Shown in pieces: positions 1 to 6,197 of a stretch of 6,197 nt of DNA. Under the pieces are notes generated by a model, which had not been told where the DNA came from, made no database searches, and was given only the letters and a program-made list of their open reading frames with translations. The position numbers and the translations under genes are program-made. Position 1 is the first letter of the stretch. Each line of letters starts with the position of its first letter. Source of the DNA: Porphyromonas sp. (GTDB lineage Bacteria > Bacteroidota > Bacteroidia > Bacteroidales > Porphyromonadaceae); contig RBKG01000032.1 of the NCBI GenBank assembly GCA_003640335.1, positions 1-6,197 of the forward strand. Direction: 5' to 3'.

Positions 1-40
1 GGTAATTCGAAAATAACAACTGACAAAGGCTAATAAAACA
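1..40 (+). other. A-rich leader upstream of purL
   Basis: This short non-coding stretch is A/T-rich. It carries a TAA in the purL frame at 14-16, so the purL reading frame cannot extend upstream of that point within the window. AAAGG at 25-29 lies 11 bases before the ATG and is at best a weak, slightly distant Shine-Dalgarno match. Bacteroidota usually start translation with little Shine-Dalgarno pairing and with A-rich bases just before the start, and AATAAAACA before the ATG fits that. I see no promoter here. The window begins too close to the gene to say whether an upstream gene shares its transcript. Confidence 0.5.
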
Positions 41-3000
41 ATGATCAGCTTCTTTCGCAGCAATTCGGGTAATGTCTATGCCCTAGAATCTCAACAAACT
101 CTTTCTTCTGAAAATCTACGTGCCCTAACATGGCTCTTTAGTGGTGCTGAAGCCCTCAAAGAGACTAGCCTAGAAGGCTATTATGTGGGACCACGAAAAG
201 AAATGATTACCCCATGGAGTACAAACGCCATCGAGATAATTCAGAATATGAATATCGAAGGGGTTATTCGCTTAGAAGAGTACTTCCCTGTAAAGGGCGA
301 AGATGCTACTTATGACCCTATGTTGCAGGCCTTGTACTGCGGACTAAATCAGGAGCTCTTCCATGTGAACTTAGAGCCTGAAGAGATTAAGTACATCACA
401 GACATAAAGGCTTATAATGAAGCGGAAGGCTTGGCTCTCAGCCCTGAGGAGATTACCTATTTGGAGCAGTTGTCAGAGCGTTTAGGAAGACCTCTTAGTG
501 ACAGCGAACTCTTTGGTTTCAGTCAGGTAAATAGTGAGCATTGCCGTCACAAGATTTTTGGAGGAACATTTATTATTGATGGAGAAGAGCGAGCAAGCAG
601 TCTTTTTGCGATGATTAAGGAAACAAGTCAGCAAAATCCTGGTCTGCTCGTTTCTGCATATAAAGATAATGTAGCCTTTGTCGCTGGTCCTAAGGTAGAG
701 CAGTTTGCGCCACACAGAGCTGATGCGCCTGATTACTTTGAAACAAAAGAAATAGAGAGCGTTCTATCATTGAAAGCTGAAACGCATAATTTCCCTACGA
801 CAGTAGAGCCTTTCAATGGTGCGGCTACTGGTACTGGTGGCGAAATACGTGACCGTATGGCTGGTGGACGAGCAAGTATTCCGCTTGCTGGTACGGCAGT
901 TTACATGACGAGTTACCCTCGTACAGAAGGTGCGCGTGTGTGGGAGGCTTATTCGGACGAACGTCCTTGGCGTTATCAGACTCCAAGACAGATTTTAACT
1001 AAGGCTTCTAATGGTGCAAGCGATTTCGGTAATAAGTTTGGTCAGCCTCTAATCTGCGGTTCGGTCTTGACTTATGAGCATACCGAGGGTAATGGTCATC
1101 CTAAGTATGGTTATGACAAGGTGATTATGCTCGCTGGAGGTGTAGGCTATGCTAAGCGTGAGTATGCACTCAAGGGCGAACCTCAAACGGGCGAGAAAGT
1201 TGTGCTGATGGGTGGTGATAACTACCGCATCGGTATGGGCGGTGGTGCTGTGAGCTCGGTAAACACAGGGCTATATGCTGGAGCGATAGAACTTAATGCT
1301 GTGCAAAGAGCCAACCCTGAGATGCAAAAGCGCGTTCAGAATGTGGTGCGTGCTATGGCTGAGAGCGACGAAAACCCAATAGTATCTATTCATGACCATG
1401 GCGCAGGGGGGCATCTAAACTGTCTAAGCGAACTCGTTGAAGCTACGGGCGGACATATTGATATGGATAGACTACCCGTAGGTGACCCTACGCTAAGTGC
1501 GAAAGAAATTATTGGCAATGAAAGTCAAGAGCGTATGGGCTTGCTTGTGAGCGAGAGCGCTGTAGACTCATTGAAACGCATTGCTGAGCGTGAACGTGCT
1601 CCTCTCTATGTGGTAGGGGAGACAACTGATGATATGCGTTTAGTCTTTGAGAAGGATAACGGAACTAAGCCCATAGACTTGGCTCTAGGTGATATGTTTG
1701 GTAGCTCACCAAAGACAATTATGGAAGATGAGCATGTGGAAAGAAGTTTCGCGCCTCTTGCCTACGCTCAAGATAAGATAGAGGAATATCTACATAATGT
1801 ACTGCGCATGGAAGCTGTGGCTTGTAAAGACTGGCTCACATGTAAGGTAGACCGCTCTGTAACGGGACGTGTAGCTCGTCAGCAGTGTCAAGGCGAAATC
1901 CAATTACCGCTAAGCGACCTTGGGGCTATGGCTCTTGACTTCCGTGGTAAGGCTGGTATCGCTACTTCTATTGGTCATGCGCCACAGGTAGCACTTGTAG
2001 ACCCTGTCGCTGGCTCAGTGATGGCTATTGCAGAGTCTTTGACAAACATTGTGTTTGCGCCATTAACTCACGGTCTCTCTGGCGTATCTCTTAGTGCCAA
2101 CTGGATGTGGCCTTGCCGTAATAAGGGCGAAGATGCACGACTCTATGATGCAGTAGAAGCAGCTTCTCAGTTTGCTATAAGCCTAGGCATTAACATTCCT
2201 ACGGGTAAGGACTCGCTCTCAATGACGCAGAAGTATGCTGGTGATGAAGCTGATGTACTATCTCCTGGTACGGTGATTATTAGTGCTGCTGGAGAGGTGA
2301 GCGATGTTAAGAAAATCGTATCGCCAGTGCTACAGAATGAGCCTAATAGCGCCGTTTATCATATTGATTTCAGTTTTGCTCCTTTAGCTCTTGGTGGTTC
2401 AGCCTTGGCGCAGAGTCTTGGTAAACTTGGAAATGAAACGCCAAGTGTAGATGAGCCTGAATACTTCAGAGATGCCTTTGCGGCTGTGCAGGAACTTATC
2501 GCTGGTGGTTATGTCCTTGCAGGTCATGATATCTCTGCTGGTGGATTGGTGACAACGCTTCTTGAAATGTGTTTCCCTAATAGTAAGGGCGGTCTTAAGA
2601 TTGATTTTAGTGCTATCCCTGAAACTGATTTAGTGAAATTGCTCTTTGCAGAGAACCCCGGTGTGGTGCTACAACTCAAGAACCTAAAGGAGGCTGAAGA
2701 AATCTTAAGAAGCAATTCTATTGGCTTTGCTAAAATTGCAGAGTTAAGCACAGAGCGGACTCTCGATATTAAGCAGGGTAAAAAGCATTTGAGCCTAGAT
2801 ATTGATGCTTTGCGTGATGTGTGGTATGAAAGTTCGTTCCTCATGGATAAGCATCAGACCGCATTGCCAGAGGCTGAAGCACGTAGAGATAATTACAAAC
2901 AGCAGACTGTAAGTTATAAGTTCCCCGAAGGCTTCAGTGGAAAGATGAAGGACTTAGGCTTAGACCCTAATCGCAAGACAAAGAGCGGTATCAAGGCTGC

Positions 3001-3742
3001 TATTCTTCGAGATAAGGGTACTAACGGAGAGCGCGAAATGGCTTATGCGCTATGGCTTGCAGGCTTTGATGTGCGAGATGTACATCTTACTGACCTTACT
3101 AGCGGAAGAGAAACGCTTGATGATATACAGATGATTGTTTTCTGCGGTGGTTTCTCTAATAGTGATGTGCTTGGTTCGGCTAAGGGTTGGGCTGCTGGTA
3201 TTCTTTACAATGCCACTGCAAAGGCTACGCTTGAACGCTTCTATGCTCGCCCCGATACTTTGAGCTTAGGTATTTGCAATGGTTGTCAGCTGATGGCAGA
3301 GCTAGAAGTCTTGTATCCTGAGCATGAAGAGAAGCATAAGATGGCACACAATGATAGTGGTCGCTTCGAGTCGGGCTTCGTAAGTCTACGAATACCCAAG
3401 AATCACTCTGTTATGCTTCAGAACCTAGAAGGAACAGAGATTGGCATTTGGGTTGCTCATGGTGAAGGTAAGTTTGACCTTAAATACAGTGCTGATAAGT
3501 ATCATGTTATAGCACAGTACAAGTATGATGCTTATCCTGCTAATCCTAATGGTTCGCCCCATGCTATCGCAGGCTTATGCTCAGCTGATGGTCGCCATCT
3601 AGCGATGATGCCTCACCCAGAGCGTGCAATCTTCCCATGGACATGTGCTTACTATCCAGAGGCAGAGCGTGGAGAGCATGAGGTTACTCCTTGGATGGTC
3701 GCCTTCCGCAATGCATACGAATGGATTAAGAACTATAAGTAA
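41..3742 (+). CDS. purL: Phosphoribosylformylglycinamidine synthase, single-chain (large) type
   Basis: This cytoplasmic enzyme catalyses the fourth step of de novo purine synthesis: FGAR + ATP + glutamine + water gives FGAM + ADP + phosphate + glutamate. At 1233 residues it is the large fused form, in which the PurS-like, synthetase and glutaminase parts are separate proteins in some other bacteria. Residues 1-145 are the PurS-like N-terminal domain. The linker carries QVNSEHCRHK at 162-171. The first AIRS-type half has KAETHNFPT from 245, the glycine-rich GAATGTGGEIRD at 260-271, DHGAGGH at 452-458 and NESQERM at 493-499. The second half has TGKDSLSM at 721-728 and GHDISAGG at 828-835. The class I glutamine amidotransferase domain begins near 984; its nucleophile should be C1079 in GICNGCQ, with H1192 and E1194 in PHPER. 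No key residue is missing. The ATG at 41 gives the usual family start, and an in-frame TAA at 14-16 limits extension. The product is near certain. Confidence 0.98.
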   Translation: MISFFRSNSGNVYALESQQTLSSENLRALTWLFSGAEALKETSLEGYYVGPRKEMITPWSTNAIEIIQNMNIEGVIRLEEYFPVKGEDATYDPMLQALYCGLNQELFHVNLEPEEIKYITDIKAYNEAEGLALSPEEITYLEQLSERLGRPLSDSELFGFSQVNSEHCRHKIFGGTFIIDGEERASSLFAMIKETSQQNPGLLVSAYKDNVAFVAGPKVEQFAPHRADAPDYFETKEIESVLSLKAETHNFPTTVEPFNGAATGTGGEIRDRMAGGRASIPLAGTAVYMTSYPRTEGARVWEAYSDERPWRYQTPRQILTKASNGASDFGNKFGQPLICGSVLTYEHTEGNGHPKYGYDKVIMLAGGVGYAKREYALKGEPQTGEKVVLMGGDNYRIGMGGGAVSSVNTGLYAGAIELNAVQRANPEMQKRVQNVVRAMAESDENPIVSIHDHGAGGHLNCLSELVEATGGHIDMDRLPVGDPTLSAKEIIGNESQERMGLLVSESAVDSLKRIAERERAPLYVVGETTDDMRLVFEKDNGTKPIDLALGDMFGSSPKTIMEDEHVERSFAPLAYAQDKIEEYLHNVLRMEAVACKDWLTCKVDRSVTGRVARQQCQGEIQLPLSDLGAMALDFRGKAGIATSIGHAPQVALVDPVAGSVMAIAESLTNIVFAPLTHGLSGVSLSANWMWPCRNKGEDARLYDAVEAASQFAISLGINIPTGKDSLSMTQKYAGDEADVLSPGTVIISAAGEVSDVKKIVSPVLQNEPNSAVYHIDFSFAPLALGGSALAQSLGKLGNETPSVDEPEYFRDAFAAVQELIAGGYVLAGHDISAGGLVTTLLEMCFPNSKGGLKIDFSAIPETDLVKLLFAENPGVVLQLKNLKEAEEILRSNSIGFAKIAELSTERTLDIKQGKKHLSLDIDALRDVWYESSFLMDKHQTALPEAEARRDNYKQQTVSYKFPEGFSGKMKDLGLDPNRKTKSGIKAAILRDKGTNGEREMAYALWLAGFDVRDVHLTDLTSGRETLDDIQMIVFCGGFSNSDVLGSAKGWAAGILYNATAKATLERFYARPDTLSLGICNGCQLMAELEVLYPEHEEKHKMAHNDSGRFESGFVSLRIPKNHSVMLQNLEGTEIGIWVAHGEGKFDLKYSADKYHVIAQYKYDAYPANPNGSPHAIAGLCSADGRHLAMMPHPERAIFPWTCAYYPEAERGEHEVTPWMVAFRNAYEWIKNYK

Positions 3743-3745
3743 TCT

Positions 3746-3790
3746 GTTGTGTGCATAGTCTTCATAGACTTTGTAAACAACTAACTTTTA
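3746..3790 (+). terminator. Imperfect hairpin with T-rich tail after purL, probable weak terminator
   Basis: Four bases after the purL stop, GTTGT (3746-3750) pairs with ACAAC (3777-3781). After one mismatch TGCA (3752-3755) pairs with TGTA (3772-3775) through one G-U pair. After a T-T mismatch AGTCT (3757-3761) pairs with AGACT (3766-3770) around a TCAT loop. That makes a 36-base hairpin of 14 pairs with two single mismatches. It is followed by TAACTTTTA, which is T-rich but not a clean T tract, so termination may be partial. Its position directly behind purL supports a 3'-end role. The pairing is read directly from the sequence; the function is inferred. Confidence 0.42.
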
Positions 3791-3801
3791 GATACATCTT
3801 A

Positions 3802-3850
3802 AGAAGGGGCTTGCAGGATGATATTAAACTTATCATCTTGCTCCCCTTCT
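3802..3850 (+). other. Long 49-base stem-loop in the purL-rnr intergenic region
   Basis: AGAAGGGG (3802-3809) pairs perfectly with CCCCTTCT (3843-3850). After a small internal loop (CTT against T), GCAGGATGATA (3813-3823) pairs with TATCATCTTGC (3831-3841) through one G-U pair, closing on a 7-base loop, TTAAACT. The 19 pairs make this the most stable-looking structure between the genes. There is no T tract on the 3' side of either strand, so it is not a textbook intrinsic terminator. It ends 37 bases before the rnr start. It could be a second terminator, a stabilising 3' end for purL mRNA, or a structured part of the rnr 5' leader. No known riboswitch is recognised. Confidence 0.6.
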
Positions 3851-3887
3851 AATTGTATGGTCTTAGTATTAAAATAACAGAAATTGA

Positions 3888-6122
3888 ATGACGAAAAAGA
3901 ATAAACCAATAAATAAGAAATCAGGAACTAAACCTAAGAAGAAGGCTACGCGCGTGAGTACTCGTAGAGGTTTGACGAACGAACAAATAGAACAAACCGT
4001 ACGCAAGCTCTTCGAGAGCGAGCCTAATAAAGTCTTTAATTATAAGCAGGTATGCTATCTCTTTGGGCAAACATCAATGTCCCAAAAGCGACAAGTTGTG
4101 TCCGTCTTGGAGGCTCTTGTCGTTTTTGGTTTTCTCACGGAAGTAGAGATGGGGCGTTATCGCCTCAAGCATGCAGAGCGCAAGACGAAGGGCAATGCTC
4201 TAGAAGGCATATTCCGCTACTTTAGAGGTAATGCGAGTGTAGTCGTAGAGGGCATGGAAGAGCCTTTAGTGATAGAAGAGCGTGATGCTGCTCATGCGCT
4301 AGATGGCGATAAGGTGCGCATTGCTCAAACTACACTTAAGGGGCGTGTCGAACGCAAGGTGTGGCAGGTTACTAAGATTCTTGAGCGCAGTACACGTACT
4401 TATGTAGGTAAGATTAAAATCACACGCCAAGGAGCTTTTGTAACGAATGAGAGCCGAGATATGCGTATGCCTATTCAAATCCTTGAGGAGGATTTGGGTG
4501 AAGTAGAGGATAGAGATAAGGTAATTGTACGTGTACGCTCGTGGTCTTCTCGTGACCGTAATCCGATTGGAGAGATTGTCGATATATTAGGGAAGACGGG
4601 TAGTGCTGATGCAGAGATGCACGCTATTCTTGCTGAATATGGCTTGCCTTATCATTATCCAGAGGAGGTTGAGCAGGCGGCAACTAGTCTTAGTGGCGAG
4701 ATAACGGAGGAGGCTTTGCGTGAGCGTGAAGACTTCCGTTCGATAACGACCTTTACTATTGACCCTAGAGATGCGAAAGACTTTGATGATGCACTCTCTA
4801 TCCGTAAGTTAGAAAATGGCAACTGGGAGATAGGTGTACATATTGCTGATGTTAGTCATTTTGTTCGTCCCGGCGATATTATTGATAAGGAGGCCTATAA
4901 CCGTGCTACGAGTGTTTACCTCGTAGACCGCACGATACCGATGCTTCCCGAATATCTAAGTAATGGCCTTTGCAGTCTGCGCCCTAATGAAGATAAGTAT
5001 AGTTATAGCTGTATCTTCGAGATGAGTGATGATGCCAAGGTGCAGGCGAGTCGTATTGTTCGTACGGTTATCTGCAGTGATAGGCGTTTTACTTACGAAG
5101 AAGCACAAGAAATCATTGAGCGAGGTGAGGGCGATTATGCAGAAGAGATTTTAACCCTAAATAGGCTTGCCCAGCAGATAAGAGAAGAGCGATTTAAGGC
5201 TGGAAGTATTGCTTTCGAGCGTCCCGAAGTACGTTTCCTTATTGATGATGCTGGTAAGCCTATCTCGGTTTACCTCAAGGAAAGTCTTCCTGCTCATCAG
5301 CTCATTGAGGAATTTATGCTCTTGGCCAATAAGACTGTGGCAGAGCGTATTGGTCGCCGTCGTGGTAATGCCAAAGTAAAACCTTTTGTTTATCGTGTGC
5401 ACGATGAACCCGATATGGAGAAGTTGGGGCAACTGTCTTCTTTCGCAGCGACACTTGGTTATACGTTTAAGGTCGGTGCTAGCTCTAAAGCGGTTTCTAA
5501 GAATCTGAATAAATTCCTCGCAGAAGTCAAGGATAAGCCAGAGGGGGATAAGTTTGCAACGATAGCGGTACGCACGATGGCTAAAGCCAAGTATACGACT
5601 GATAATATAGGTCATTATGGCTTGGCTTTCCCTTATTATACACATTTTACTTCTCCTATTCGCCGTTATCCAGACCTTATGGTGCATCGTTTGCTGACGC
5701 ATTATTTGGTAGATAAGGGTGCGCCTGTAGATGAAGCTCTTTTGGAGCGTGAGTGCGAGCATTCATCAGCAATGGAGGTCTTGGCTTCGCAGGCAGAGCG
5801 TTCGTCTATTCGCTACAAGCAAGTTGAGTATATGCAGCAGTATGTAGGTTATGGCTTCGAAGGAACGATTTCAGGACTTGCAGAATGGGGTATTTATGTA
5901 GAACTCAATGATAGCAAGTGTGAGGGCTTAATCCCTATGCGAGATTTGAGTGATGACTATTATGAGTACGATGAGAAGAACTTTTGCCTTGTCGGACGTA
6001 GCTCAGGGCGTCGCTATGTCATGGGGGACCAATTAGTCGTGCGTGTGGCTGGTGCCAACCTTGAGCGTAAGCAGTTAGATTTTCATCTTATAGAGTCAAA
6101 GGAATTAGAGTCAAAGGAATAG
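3888..6122 (+). CDS. rnr: Ribonuclease R, 3'-5' exoribonuclease of the RNB family
   Basis: RNase R is a cytoplasmic, processive, hydrolytic 3'-5' exonuclease that can degrade structured RNA; in studied bacteria it serves mRNA decay and rRNA quality control. The 744 residues show the full RNase R order. A basic tail (1-28, 12 Lys/Arg) leads into a winged-helix domain (about 30-95), which separates it from RNase II. Two cold-shock OB folds follow (about 101-165 and 170-235), then the RNB catalytic domain (about 281-610) and an S1 domain (about 652-735). The metal-binding aspartates are D292, D298, D300 and D301 in IDPRDAKDFDDA, with the spacing known from RNase II D201/D207/D209/D210. SVYLVDRTIPMLP (342-354) and HFTSPIRRYPDL (586-597) are also typical. 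An in-frame TGA immediately precedes the ATG, so the start cannot be further upstream, and the next Met is residue 64 inside the winged helix. No Shine-Dalgarno sequence is visible. The C-terminus ends in a duplicated ESKE. Confidence 0.97.
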   Translation: MTKKNKPINKKSGTKPKKKATRVSTRRGLTNEQIEQTVRKLFESEPNKVFNYKQVCYLFGQTSMSQKRQVVSVLEALVVFGFLTEVEMGRYRLKHAERKTKGNALEGIFRYFRGNASVVVEGMEEPLVIEERDAAHALDGDKVRIAQTTLKGRVERKVWQVTKILERSTRTYVGKIKITRQGAFVTNESRDMRMPIQILEEDLGEVEDRDKVIVRVRSWSSRDRNPIGEIVDILGKTGSADAEMHAILAEYGLPYHYPEEVEQAATSLSGEITEEALREREDFRSITTFTIDPRDAKDFDDALSIRKLENGNWEIGVHIADVSHFVRPGDIIDKEAYNRATSVYLVDRTIPMLPEYLSNGLCSLRPNEDKYSYSCIFEMSDDAKVQASRIVRTVICSDRRFTYEEAQEIIERGEGDYAEEILTLNRLAQQIREERFKAGSIAFERPEVRFLIDDAGKPISVYLKESLPAHQLIEEFMLLANKTVAERIGRRRGNAKVKPFVYRVHDEPDMEKLGQLSSFAATLGYTFKVGASSKAVSKNLNKFLAEVKDKPEGDKFATIAVRTMAKAKYTTDNIGHYGLAFPYYTHFTSPIRRYPDLMVHRLLTHYLVDKGAPVDEALLERECEHSSAMEVLASQAERSSIRYKQVEYMQQYVGYGFEGTISGLAEWGIYVELNDSKCEGLIPMRDLSDDYYEYDEKNFCLVGRSSGRRYVMGDQLVVRVAGANLERKQLDFHLIESKELESKE
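6091..6120 (+). repeat. Perfect 15-bp tandem duplication at the 3' end of rnr
   Basis: TAGAGTCAAAGGAAT occurs twice head to tail (6091-6105 and 6106-6120) with no mismatch. The unit is five codons long, so copy number does not alter the frame, and the protein tail reads ESKEL-ESKE before the stop. The stop codon TAG begins on the last base of the second copy. Losing one copy would give the same protein ending five residues earlier. The tail lies beyond the S1 domain and is probably not needed for the fold. Replication slippage is the simplest origin. Confidence 0.9.
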
Positions 6123-6123
6123 C

Positions 6124-6140
6124 ATTGAGATTATCTCAAT
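6124..6140. repeat. Perfect 7-bp palindrome just after rnr
   Basis: ATTGAGA (6124-6130) and TCTCAAT (6134-6140) are exact inverted copies around a TTA spacer, two bases after the rnr stop. As RNA this is a small, A/U-rich hairpin with a tight loop. No T tract follows, so it is not itself a convincing terminator. It could protect the 3' end, or be a protein-binding site, or be chance; the sequence does not decide. Confidence 0.55.
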
Positions 6141-6150
6141 AGGTCTAAAT

Positions 6151-6195
6151 AGAGAGACCGTGCATAGCTGATAAGGCTGTTGCACGGTCTTTTTT
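6151..6195 (+). terminator. Strong intrinsic terminator downstream of rnr
   Basis: AGACCGTGCA (6155-6164) pairs perfectly with TGCACGGTCT (6181-6190). An inner AGC/GCT pairing (6166-6168 with 6176-6178) closes a 7-base loop, TGATAAG. Six Ts (6190-6195) end the structure, and AGAG at 6151-6154 can extend the base of the stem against the T tract. This is the classic rho-independent layout, reading along the + strand, and it should end the rnr transcript. The window stops two bases later, so the next gene is unknown. Confidence 0.92.
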
Positions 6196-6197
6196 AT

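Noticed and set aside
482..715. 77-codon open frame on the - strand inside purL
   Set aside because: It is antisense to the conserved purL linker with QVNSEHCRHK and shows no recognisable domain or start signal.
1406..1411. Run of six Gs in purL within the DHGAGGH codons
   Set aside because: Considered as a phase-variable slippage tract, but six Gs is short for that, the codons are fixed by a conserved catalytic motif, and a frameshift would simply inactivate an essential-type metabolic gene.
2524..2844. 106-codon open frame on the - strand inside purL
   Set aside because: It is antisense to the conserved second AIRS half of purL, and its translation is serine- and leucine-rich low-information sequence with no recognisable domain.
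3743..3887. Purine riboswitch or other known riboswitch between purL and rnr
   Set aside because: The hairpins are simple linear stems with no three-way junction or conserved loop motifs of the purine class, and the gene downstream is rnr and not a purine gene.
5157..5762. 201-codon open frame on the - strand inside rnr
   Set aside because: It lies wholly opposite the RNB catalytic region of rnr, whose protein is strongly conserved, and its translation resembles no family I recognise. No leader or promoter is visible for it. It is best explained as a shadow of rnr codon use.
41..6122. purL-rnr as a functional operon
   Set aside because: The genes are co-oriented, but 145 bases with two hairpins separate them and no biochemical link is known to me. 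Shared transcription by read-through remains possible, but the sequence does not support a tight operon.

Overview
The window holds two complete, co-oriented housekeeping genes on the + strand and short non-coding stretches around them. purL (41-3742) encodes the single-chain phosphoribosylformylglycinamidine (FGAM) synthase of purine biosynthesis. rnr (3888-6122) encodes ribonuclease R, a 3'-5' exoribonuclease. Both frames are open from end to end and keep the catalytic residues I could check, so neither looks broken.

The organism is most likely a member of Bacteroidota, order Bacteroidales, possibly Porphyromonas-like. The reasons are the PurL start (MISFF...) and length of 1233 residues, an RNase R with a lysine-rich N-terminal tail and no long C-terminal basic tail, A/T-rich leaders without a convincing Shine-Dalgarno sequence, and a base composition that looks mid-40s %GC by eye. 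The assignment to order is fairly comfortable; the genus is a guess from memory.

Layout: 1-40 is an A-rich leader with stops in the purL frame. 41-3742 is purL. 3743-3887 is a 145-base intergenic stretch that is almost filled by two successive imperfect hairpins (3746-3781 and 3802-3850). 3888-6122 is rnr, whose last codons lie in a perfect 15-bp tandem duplication (6091-6120). 6123-6197 holds a small perfect palindrome (6124-6140) and then a strong intrinsic terminator with a T tract (6151-6195).

The two genes have no obvious biochemical link. PurL makes FGAM from FGAR, ATP and glutamine; RNase R degrades structured RNA. The hairpins between them suggest separate or attenuated transcription rather than a tight operon. 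I found no mobile element, CRISPR array, tRNA, rRNA or evidence of a new biological system. The points worth a second look are small: the structured intergenic region, the tandem repeat at the rnr stop codon, and the alternative pairing upstream of the final terminator.
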